DNA from: a bacterium
GTDB lineage: Bacteria; Latescibacterota; UBA2968; UBA8231
Reading direction: 5' to 3'
Assembly: GCA_027593305.1 (NCBI GenBank)
Contig: JAQCJA010000334.1
Span: forward strand, 1 to 5,594
DNA: 5,594 nt
A model generated the notes under the pieces. That model saw only the letters and a list, made by a program, of their open reading frames with translations. It was not told where the DNA came from and did not search any database. Within the stretch, counting starts at the first letter, position 1. Each line of letters begins with the position of its first letter. This document shows, piece by piece, positions 1 through 5,236 of this stretch. Position numbers and translations under genes: made by a program.

Positions 1-1267
1 CCATGACGGCGTTCATCGGCGTGCGGATCTCGTGGCTGGTGTTGGCAAGGAAGGCGCTCTTGGCCACATTCGCCTCTTCGGCGGCGCGCGCCGCCGCCTG
101 CATTTCTTCTGCCGCTCGCCGTTGTGCCGTGACATCGAGGACCGACACCAGCACCCGGGAGTAGTCTTCCTTCCCACCTGGAACCACGGCGAAATTGAGG
201 ATTACATTGCGCCGCGTTCCCTGTAACGAGTACGCCACAGTCTCATGGGAATACCGCATATCGCCCCTGTGCAGGGCGATGATGCCCCCGCGCAGGGCCG
301 GGTATGCCTCACGACGAAACACCTTGTGTATCTGTGCCACAAGCAGTTGTGGATCCTGACACTCGAAAAGCTCGAGTGTCGCCTCGTTGACATCGAGAAT
401 GCGGATCTTCGCGGTGCACTCGAATACGACCCGAGGGGTCAGATGTGCCAGCAGAGCTGTTTCGTCCGCCAGTGCCAGGCCGTTGAGATAACTTGTCACG
501 GCGGAGTAGTCCTGTTCCCAGAGCGAGATCGGCGCCTGCTGGAAAAAGCTGCGGTAGCGCACCTCACTTTCGGCCAGCACGGCGGCGTCCCGTTGGCGGC
601 GGGGCATGAAGGCGATGGTCAGCAGCAGCGCGACGAGGCCGGAGATCCCTACGGGCAGATAGAATACCGGGCGCTGGTGCAGCGACGGCAGGACGGAGAA
701 AGCGTCGACGAATCCGGCCTCGTAGTACCGCCCCACGGGGTCCGCTGCCTGGACCGTAACGGTGTGTTCACCGGCATACACCCCGGCCAGCGTCATCTCG
801 CGGGTTAAGGACCAGGGCGACCACGCCTGCCCGTCGACACGGATCCGTGTCTGGATGCGTTCCCGTGGAACAACCCCCTCGAAGGACAGAGTCTGCCAGC
901 GAACAATGACCCGATCCTCGCCGACGAAAGTCGGCAGAAATGACACGCGCGGCGGCGGGCCGCTGGCCATGTTCAGATCGAAATCGAAGGTTCCCTGGCC
1001 CGCGGAACCGACCAGGACGTGATCTCCCCGGATGGCCACGGGCCAGAGTTCCAGCGCCTCCAGGCCGCTGTCCGGACCAAAGCTCAACCACATCCCCTGC
1101 CAGTACGAGCCAAGACCACCCCGGGTAGCCACCCACAACGCCCCGCGGGCATCGACATCGAGATCCCAGACGTTGTTGTGGATCAGACCGTCGCGATCCT
1201 CCGTGTAGGAGATCACCCCATCCGGGTTTACGTGGCCGAGTCCGTTGTTCTGGTCAGCGAAGAACAC
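1..1267 (-). CDS. Sensor histidine kinase, C-terminal part (end of propeller, Y_Y_Y, TM, PAS, HisKA H-box); runs off left edge
   Basis: This is the downstream half of the propeller sensor kinase that starts near 2892, in the -1 frame relative to it. I translated the frame whose last full codon is 2-4 and found 422 codons with no stop. With the frame restored (residue 1 = GTG at 2892) the order is: a last propeller blade with a GALWVATRGGLG motif; a Y_Y_Y domain at about 642-726; one membrane helix at about 744-763, followed by MPRRQR as the positive cytoplasmic flank; a PAS domain at about 776-921 that starts near SEVRYRSFFQQAPISLWEQD; an Ala/Glu-rich coiled linker; and the HisKA H-box TSHEIRTPM with the presumed phospho-acceptor His954 (codon 32-34). 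The ATPase domain and any receiver domain lie beyond the left edge. It has no convincing start of its own: a GTG sits at 1267-1265 inside the G run. It most likely forms one protein with the upstream half; as an independent gene it would be unusual. Confidence 0.85.
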   Translation of the reverse strand, partial: MFFADQNNGLGHVNPDGVISYTEDRDGLIHNNVWDLDVDARGALWVATRGGLGSYWQGMWLSFGPDSGLEALELWPVAIRGDHVLVGSAGQGTFDFDLNMASGPPPRVSFLPTFVGEDRVIVRWQTLSFEGVVPRERIQTRIRVDGQAWSPWSLTREMTLAGVYAGEHTVTVQAADPVGRYYEAGFVDAFSVLPSLHQRPVFYLPVGISGLVALLLTIAFMPRRQRDAAVLAESEVRYRSFFQQAPISLWEQDYSAVTSYLNGLALADETALLAHLTPRVVFECTAKIRILDVNEATLELFECQDPQLLVAQIHKVFRREAYPALRGGIIALHRGDMRYSHETVAYSLQGTRRNVILNFAVVPGGKEDYSRVLVSVLDVTAQRRAAEEMQAAARAAEEANVAKSAFLANTSHEIRTPMNAVM

Positions 1268-2892
1268 CCCCCCTGGGTATCGCCTTGGGGATCGGCTGCA
1301 AGAACGAACACCGCCCCGTAACGCAGTCCGGAGTCGGTAGTCCAGAACATCCACCCTCCGTTGGTGTAGCGACCGATGCCACCAACGCCGGAAAACCACA
1401 AGCTGCCATCCGTGCCCTGCGCGAAGCTGTGGACCCGACCTGTTGCCAGGGGCCCCTCGAGAGGGAAGGGCGCAAAGCGCCCCTCGTGATAGGTGACGAT
1501 GGCGGCAGGAGAATTCCGCGAGGCACCGGTGGCCGTGCTCAGCCCCAGAAACCAGAGCCGCCCCTCCGGATCGCGGTGGATCCGGTGGATACGGTGGGAG
1601 TCCAGGCCTTCTTCGGCGCCATAGAACTGCCACTGACCCTGGACGAACCGCAGCGCACCGTCCCAGTAGGCGCCGCTGGAGATCCAGATGCCACCTTCCG
1701 GATCTTCGGCAAGACCCGTGACGATGCGCAGGTCGCGACCAAGGGCCTCTTCGAGCCAACTGACGGAGCCATCTGCGTGTCGTACTTCCACGCCGCCGTC
1801 CGTCCCCAGCCAGGTGTCGCCATTGCTTGCGGGCAGGATCTCGACAATGCGGTTGCGCGCGCCACCATCGGGCGTGTACCAGCGTTCCCAGGGGGTGTTG
1901 GCCATGTGATGCAGCCATACCCCCTCTGCTGTCGCCAGCAGCAGATCACCGTTGCGGCGGAATACGGCATCGTGGACATCGCGCAGGGCCGCCGGCAACA
2001 GGTCAAGCTGCTTGATACCGTCCTGGGTATTGTCTTTCCAGAGGATGGCGCCCGACTCCTGTACGACCAGCAGACGACCATCTGCGGCACCGGCGATGAC
2101 ACGAATCAGATCCGAGACACTTCCCGTTACCCGGCTCAACTCCCCGCCTGGCTCCCACGACCACAGGCCACGGTCTTCGATAGGGAGCTCCACCGCCCCA
2201 TAGCGGCGGCCAGCGGGCCCTGCCGTCAGATAACGCAACTCGCGGGCCTGCAGTTCACGAACCCATTCATTGCCCTGGCGGCGGAAGGCGCCATCGGTAA
2301 CCCGCAGCCAGACCGTTTGGCCGTCGCTCTGCAGATTAAGGACGTCCTCGCGCCGCACGCCTGCTGGTGGGGCCAGCGGCTGCACGTCACCATCCTGCAG
2401 TTGGTACAGGTCCGAGGTCCGCGACAGAAGCATGAGTTCGCCTAACTCATCCGTCACCAGATTGAACACGCGAAAGGGCAGGTCAACGGCGGTGAAACCA
2501 TCACGACCACCGATGTGGAGCACGCCATCGACGATAAAAGCCACGTCACCGTTGCCCAGAGCCAGCAGCCATTTGACTGTGTAGTGCGGACCCGGGGGAC
2601 GGATGAACCGGTACCCATCGAACCAGAGAGCACCCTCCCGCGTCCCCGCCCAGATCGTGCCATCGGCACCTTCGCGTACAAAGGACGCTCCGGAGATCAC
2701 ACCCTCAGCCTCACCACTTTTGCTCCAGCGCCACGTCGAATAGAGATCCGCCGATGTCGCCCCCGGAGAGGCGCCCGGCGAAGTGACGCTTGGCGCAGCG
2801 GCCCCTATAGAGGTCGCCCCCAGAGAAGTGATCATGAGCAGCAGCGCTGCGAGATGGTAAGTGCTGGACATTGGGCCAACGATAGCCGCCAC
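1228..2892 (-). CDS. Sensor histidine kinase, N-terminal part (signal peptide and periplasmic beta-propeller), ended early by frameshift
   Basis: These 554 codons form the sensory half of a two-component-regulator-propeller kinase. A hydrophobic segment at residues 14-29 (AALLLMITSLGATSIG, then AAAPS) looks like a signal peptide or anchor. It is followed by ligand-binding-type propeller blades with the Reg_prop pattern: DGTIWAGTREGALWFDG at 77-93, DTWLGTDGGVEV at 359-370, GGIWISSGAYWDGALRF at 400-416, GRLWFLG at 444-450 and GSLWFSGVGGIGRYTNG at 496-512. The natural product would sense a periplasmic signal and pass it to the kinase on the other side of the membrane. After DPQGDTQGG (534-542) the frame reads 12 unrelated residues and stops. 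The continuation of the blade is found in the -1 frame, so this ORF is truncated. The start is uncertain. GTG at 2892 lies only three codons after an in-frame stop, with AGAGG just 2 bases upstream, which is too close. ATG at 2871 gives a tidier signal peptide (MSSTYHLAALLL) but has no visible ribosome binding site. Confidence 0.85.
   Translation of the reverse strand: MAAIVGPMSSTYHLAALLLMITSLGATSIGAAAPSVTSPGASPGATSADLYSTWRWSKSGEAEGVISGASFVREGADGTIWAGTREGALWFDGYRFIRPPGPHYTVKWLLALGNGDVAFIVDGVLHIGGRDGFTAVDLPFRVFNLVTDELGELMLLSRTSDLYQLQDGDVQPLAPPAGVRREDVLNLQSDGQTVWLRVTDGAFRRQGNEWVRELQARELRYLTAGPAGRRYGAVELPIEDRGLWSWEPGGELSRVTGSVSDLIRVIAGAADGRLLVVQESGAILWKDNTQDGIKQLDLLPAALRDVHDAVFRRNGDLLLATAEGVWLHHMANTPWERWYTPDGGARNRIVEILPASNGDTWLGTDGGVEVRHADGSVSWLEEALGRDLRIVTGLAEDPEGGIWISSGAYWDGALRFVQGQWQFYGAEEGLDSHRIHRIHRDPEGRLWFLGLSTATGASRNSPAAIVTYHEGRFAPFPLEGPLATGRVHSFAQGTDGSLWFSGVGGIGRYTNGGWMFWTTDSGLRYGAVFVLAADPQGDTQGGCSSLTRTTDSAT
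1267..1273 (-). other. Frameshift site: run of seven G on the coding strand
   Basis: On the minus strand the coding sequence reads CAG GGG GGG TGT, giving Q-G-G-C and then a stop at 1228. With one more G, or a -1 slip, it reads CAG GGG GGG GTG TTC TTC GCT, giving Q-G-G-V-F-F-A and continuing the propeller blade into the membrane, PAS and HisKA parts. The break falls exactly on the longest homopolymer in the area, where indels arise by replication slippage, polymerase slippage or sequencing error. The sequence alone cannot tell these apart. Confidence 0.85.
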
Positions 2893-2941
2893 ACCCTCTC
2901 AACGCGAGCCCCGTGGCTGACGCTGGCTACGGCCGGACCGG

Positions 2942-2967
2942 TTGACCGATTGCCATGCCGGCATAAT
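2942..2967 (+). promoter_or_regulatory. Possible promoter for the small plus-strand gene
   Basis: TTGACC (2942-2947) is a good -35-like element and CATAAT (2962-2967) matches five of six bases of a -10. The spacer is only 14 bases, below the usual 16-18. TAATTT at 2964-2969 would give 16 but matches the -10 poorly. A perfect 10-base palindrome, ATGCCGGCAT (2955-2964), overlaps the spacer and -10 and could be an operator half-site or chance. The elements lie about 35 bases before the start codon, which is a reasonable leader. No clear promoter for the divergent kinase gene was seen in the same 110-base spacer. Confidence 0.3.
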
Positions 2968-2989
2968 TTGAGGCCCATCGACCCCACAC

Positions 2990-2995
2990 AGGAGG
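2990..2995 (+). promoter_or_regulatory. Ribosome binding site AGGAGG that fixes the GTG start at 3002
   Basis: A full AGGAGG lies 6 bases before the GTG at 3002. The alternative ATG at 3020 has no purine-rich stretch before it, so the GTG is the better start for the 63-residue ORF. The site is the strongest in the window and is the main reason to accept the small ORF as a gene. Confidence 0.75.
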
Positions 2996-3001
2996 CTCCC
3001 C

Positions 3002-3193
3002 GTGGTCTACAATATTGCCATGTTGTCCGCTGATCAGCTCCGCGCTCTGCAGTCCTTCGAGTCCAGCACAGGGCGAACCGTCATCGCCCTCAGTGGCATC
3101 GAAGCGGAACCGGCGGCATTGAGTGAGGCAGAAGTGGCGCAGATTCAGGCGTTGGAGAAGGACCTGGGCCTGACCTTGGTCGCTGTCAACTGA
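3002..3193 (+). CDS. Small protein of 63 residues made of two copies of a helix-strand unit, function unknown
   Basis: I do not recognise a named family. The protein has no signal peptide, membrane helix or cysteine and is likely a soluble cytoplasmic protein. It consists of a short leader (MVYNIAM) and two ungapped copies of a 23-residue unit, residues 8-30 and 40-62, joined by an acidic/Ala linker (SGIEAEPAA). The shared pattern is LS-x3-[LV]-x2-[LI]-Q-x-[FL]-E-x3-G-x-T-[VL]-[IV]-A-[LV]: an amphipathic helix followed by a short beta strand. The two strands could pair in a compact alpha-beta-alpha-beta fold or form a dimer interface; this is inference. It has a strong AGGAGG ribosome binding site, is transcribed away from the sensor kinase, and ends 74 bases before the receptor remnant. 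The conserved repeat plus the ribosome site argue for a real gene rather than a chance ORF. Confidence 0.7.
   Translation: MVYNIAMLSADQLRALQSFESSTGRTVIALSGIEAEPAALSEAEVAQIQALEKDLGLTLVAVN
3023..3187 (+). repeat. Internal tandem duplication at protein level (two 23-residue units)
   Basis: Unit 1 is encoded by 3023-3091 and unit 2 by 3119-3187, with 27 bases between them. Aligned without gaps, 7 of 23 residues are identical (Leu, Ser, Gln, Glu, Gly, Thr, Ala) and about eight more are conservative, mostly aliphatic swaps in the helix core and the strand. The DNA has diverged well beyond the protein pattern, so the duplication is old and kept by selection. Confidence 0.65.
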
Positions 3194-3221
3194 CCGGACG
3201 CACCCAACCCACCTTCATCGT

Positions 3222-3255
3222 CGCCCGGCAACCTGATGGTCCCGGGATCCGGGCG
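3222..3255. repeat. Inverted repeat CGCCCGG ... CCGGGCG, possible weak terminator
   Basis: A perfect 7-base inverted repeat (3222-3228 and 3249-3255) encloses 20 bases that include a second short GC-rich hairpin (CCCGG-GAT-CCGGG). It lies about 30 bases after the stop of the 63-residue gene. No T run follows on either strand, so it is not a typical intrinsic terminator; it may be chance in GC-rich DNA. Confidence 0.2.
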
Positions 3256-3267
3256 TGTCTTGCCTTA

Positions 3268-3603
3268 GTGTATGCTGCCCCGGCCGTGCAGCCAGATGGC
3301 GACCTCATGCCACCCCTGGAAGCCCGTGTCGAGCTGCTGCGCCCCTTCACCCGCTCCTGGGTGGGCCTGCATACGCGCCTGGTCACCAGGCAGACCCGTG
3401 TTGCCCGGACTTCGAGCCTGGAGGATCCGACACCGGGGTTTGCCCTGCTCGGCGCCCGCGCCGGCATCGATCTGACGGGGCAACGGCGCCTCCGCATCGC
3501 CGTCGACAACCTGCTCGATCGGTACTACTACGAACACCTGAGCGTGGGCAACTTCCCCGGACAGGGGCGCAATCTGCACGTCAGCCTGGCTGTCGCCTTC
3601 TGA
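3268..3603 (+). pseudogene. C-terminal remnant of a TonB-dependent outer-membrane receptor
   Basis: The 111 residues match the last beta strands of a TonB-dependent receptor barrel. Visible signs are the MPPLEAR strand motif (14-20), WVGLHTRLVTRQTRV (31-45), DPTPGFALLGARAGIDL (53-69), the near-terminal signature VDNLLDRYYYEHLSVGN (79-95), GQGRN (98-102), and a closing strand that ends in Phe111, the aromatic C-terminus used for outer-membrane insertion by the Bam complex. Complete receptors have roughly 600-750 residues; the signal peptide, TonB box, plug and most of the barrel are absent upstream, where the small ORF lies instead. The frame is open back into the small ORF, but that part does not look like receptor. 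The GTG at 3268 has no ribosome binding site. The remaining frame has no internal stop, so the truncation may be fairly recent. The substrate (siderophore, cobalamin or metal) cannot be told from this part. Confidence 0.8.
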
Positions 3604-3654
3604 GGTCCGGAGACCGCATCGCCTCACGTATCGTGCCTGACAGTCACTGCGGCG

Positions 3655-4455
3655 TCACAGTTGATACAGTGCGACGCCCATCCACAGACTGAACCACGTG
3701 GCATACACGAGTTCGGCCACACCAAGGCGGCGCAGCGACGGCATGGAACCATCAAGCCGGAACCAGCCGATCCAGGCGCGGCCGATGGCGGGCGCCGCGG
3801 CGACGCAGGCCAACCCGCCGGGGCTGGCAACAAGGGCCCACAGCAGGCAGACCACACCGACCGCTGCATGGAACAGGCCACATACCAGGGCGCTGCCGCG
3901 GCTGGCGCCGCCTGAACGTGCGTCCGCAACCCGCATCTTCACGTAGAACACACTACCGACGAAGTAGCACGCGAAAGCAGCTGCCGCCAGAGCGGCGGTC
4001 TCGAGGGGCCTGCCGGCGGCCAGCGCCGCTGCAGCAGCGCCGAGAGCCATGACCGACGCGGTGGCAGTTTCGTTGGTCGTGGAGTGATCGATCTGCCGGC
4101 GGGTCGCTCTGCGCTGCCACGCCTGCCAGATGAACAGCAGCAGCGCCGGCAGCGCCAGTGGCAGCAGGCGCCAGAGACCCGGATGGAACAGCAGCGTTAC
4201 ACCGGCGGCGGTGCCCACCAGGGCGAAGCCAACCAGCCACGCCAGGTTGCCCGCTGCCCCGCGTCCGCGCAACCACAGACCCAACGCGTTCTGCCCAAAG
4301 AACACGGCCGTGACCACACAGAAGAGCAACGCCGCGACGAATGGCTCGACGCGGAAGGCGAGCAGCCCGGTAACAAGCGGCGCGTAGAGCATCATCCAGG
4401 CGCCATGTTCACGCGGCAGCGGCGGGCCCTTGCGACGCGTGCGAGAATGGTCCAC
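3655..4455 (-). CDS. YwiC-like integral membrane protein
   Basis: This 266-residue, very hydrophobic protein begins with a basic tail (RTRRKG) and the family signature REHGAWMMLYAP at 15-26, typical of YwiC-like proteins. Around eight or nine membrane segments can be seen, for example near 38-60, 70-90, 92-112, 129-148, 150-172, 187-207 and 245-264. Arg/Lys-rich loops (WQRRATRRQ at 113-121, MRVADARSGGASR near 174-186) are likely cytoplasmic. The biochemical role of YwiC is not established; in Bacillus subtilis the gene lies in the nitrate-respiration region with fnr, arfM and nar genes, so a link to anaerobic or nitrogen-oxide metabolism is suggested but unproven. The start is GTG at 4455, the only one that keeps the signature, since an in-frame stop lies at 4468-4470. 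It follows the Rrf2 stop by 4 bases with no clear ribosome binding site, which points to translational coupling. It is the last gene of the minus-strand operon. Confidence 0.8.
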   Translation of the reverse strand: MDHSRTRRKGPPLPREHGAWMMLYAPLVTGLLAFRVEPFVAALLFCVVTAVFFGQNALGLWLRGRGAAGNLAWLVGFALVGTAAGVTLLFHPGLWRLLPLALPALLLFIWQAWQRRATRRQIDHSTTNETATASVMALGAAAAALAAGRPLETAALAAAAFACYFVGSVFYVKMRVADARSGGASRGSALVCGLFHAAVGVVCLLWALVASPGGLACVAAAPAIGRAWIGWFRLDGSMPSLRRLGVAELVYATWFSLWMGVALYQL

Positions 4456-4459
4456 GCGA

Positions 4460-4873
4460 CTAGCGAATCAGCGAACTGCCCTTGGGCAACTCCGACAGAT
4501 GTGTGCCCTGCAGCATGCCGAGCAGGTCGCCGCGCAGGGCTTTCCAGGCGTTGTGCAGGGCACATGGTGCCTCCTCGGAGCAATCGGGCAGCCCCAGAGC
4601 ACAGCCCTCGCCGAAACGCTCCCCTTCGATGGCCCGCACGACACTCAACAGCTCGATCTGTGCTGGCGGCAGGGCCAGACGAAAGCCGCCACCACGCCCC
4701 TTGGCCGAGATCAGCAGGCCGTTGCGCGCCAGATCCTGCAGGATTTTGGCCAGGTACTGCGCCGGCACATTGAGAGCTTCGGCAATGTCACGACTCAGAT
4801 GCGGGCCCACGCCATTTTCCGCCAGATAGATCGTGGCGCGCAGAGCGTACTTGGCAGACTGTGACAGAAACAT
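4460..4873 (-). CDS. Rrf2-family winged-helix transcriptional regulator, probable Fe-S sensor
   Basis: The 137-residue length and sequence fit the Rrf2 family (IscR, NsrR, RirA). The start MFLSQSAKYALRATIYLA is the usual first helix. The helix-turn-helix covers about 26-54 (LSRDIAEALNVPAQYLAKIL), and the wing is SAKGRGGGFRL at 56-66. Cys91, Cys98 and Cys104 plus His107 (CALH) match, within one residue, the positions that bind a [2Fe-2S] cluster in IscR or an NO-sensitive cluster in NsrR. It is therefore likely to report on iron-sulfur status, redox state or nitric oxide. The ATG at 4873 is preceded by GGAG at 9 bases (4883-4886), which overlaps the end of the preceding gene. It sits between the CMD-family gene (6-base gap) and the YwiC-like gene (4-base gap) and probably regulates its own operon. 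Whether it is closer to NsrR or to IscR/RirA cannot be settled by eye. Confidence 0.92.
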   Translation of the reverse strand: MFLSQSAKYALRATIYLAENGVGPHLSRDIAEALNVPAQYLAKILQDLARNGLLISAKGRGGGFRLALPPAQIELLSVVRAIEGERFGEGCALGLPDCSEEAPCALHNAWKALRGDLLGMLQGTHLSELPKGSSLIR

Positions 4874-4879
4874 GACAGC

Positions 4880-5236
4880 CTACTCCGCTGACTCGGTAAC
4901 ATCCTGCACCCAATCGAAACAGGCGACGGCGCCCGGCATGCCAATCGTGCCGGATGCCAACGCCACGACCTGTTGGATCTCGTCGGCGGTGATCCCGAGA
5001 GCCAACGCCTTGCGCACCCCCGAATGCACAGACCCGGAGCGCATGGCACCCATGGCGATGCCGAGCTTGACCAGACGTTGGGTGCGCTCATCGAGTGGAC
5101 CTTCGGCGCCGGCCTGTGCGATCAGATCCCAGGCGTCGCCCAGTTTCGGATGGCGTCTGACGAACTGGCGAAACGCCTTTGGTGCCTGCGAACGGGTAGC
5201 GTCCTGAATATCATCTGGGATATCATTTGGGCTCAT
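4880..5236 (-). CDS. Carboxymuconolactone decarboxylase (CMD/AhpD-like) family protein without the cysteine pair
   Basis: This 118-residue protein has the all-helical CMD fold pattern: LGDAWDLIAQAGAEGPLDER at 32-51, LVKLGIAMGAMRSGSVHSGV at 55-74, and RKALALGITADEIQQVVALA at 75-94, followed by the final helix ending CFDWVQDV. His71 sits where the family's conserved histidine lies. The redox CxxC of AhpD-type peroxidase partners is not there: the positions 7 and 4 before the histidine are Ala64 and Ser67. The only cysteine is Cys106, in the last helix. A peroxidase role like AhpD is therefore unlikely; a lyase or hydrolase role, or a binding role, is open. The ATG at 5236 overlaps the stop of the upstream gene (ATGA) and has GAGGA 9 bases upstream. 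Position in the operon before an Rrf2 regulator suggests a stress- or redox-related job, by inference only. Confidence 0.87.
   Translation of the reverse strand: MSPNDIPDDIQDATRSQAPKAFRQFVRRHPKLGDAWDLIAQAGAEGPLDERTQRLVKLGIAMGAMRSGSVHSGVRKALALGITADEIQQVVALASGTIGMPGAVACFDWVQDVTESAE
5208..5231 (-). repeat. Tandem 12-base duplication at the start of the CMD-family gene
   Basis: On the plus strand ATATCATCTGGG (5208-5219) is followed directly by ATATCATTTGGG (5220-5231); 11 of 12 bases match. In the protein this gives PNDI-PDDI at residues 3-10, just after the start codon. Its length is a multiple of three, so the frame is kept, and it lies in the flexible N-terminal tail rather than in the fold. 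Confidence 0.8.

Noticed and set aside
245..808. 187-codon plus-strand frame
   Set aside because: It is antisense to the Y_Y_Y, membrane and PAS part of the sensor kinase, whose minus frame encodes clear domains.
1285..2445. 386-codon open frame on the plus strand
   Set aside because: It lies antisense to the propeller domain, has no family features, and its openness follows from the GC-rich codon use of the real minus-strand gene.
3186..3509. 107-codon minus-strand frame ending in TMKVGWVRPVS
   Set aside because: It is mostly antisense to the receptor remnant. The GGTGGGTTGGGTGCG core recalls short intergenic repeats of GC-rich genomes, but no inverted partner is present here.
3604..3654. 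Possible bidirectional terminator between the receptor remnant and the YwiC-like gene
   Set aside because: Only 4-5 base stems (GGTC-CGGA-GACC, TGAC-T-GTCA) and no T run on either strand.
4084..4773. 229-codon plus-strand frame
   Set aside because: It overlaps the YwiC-like and Rrf2 genes on the opposite strand; its product is Gln/Arg-rich with no fold signs.
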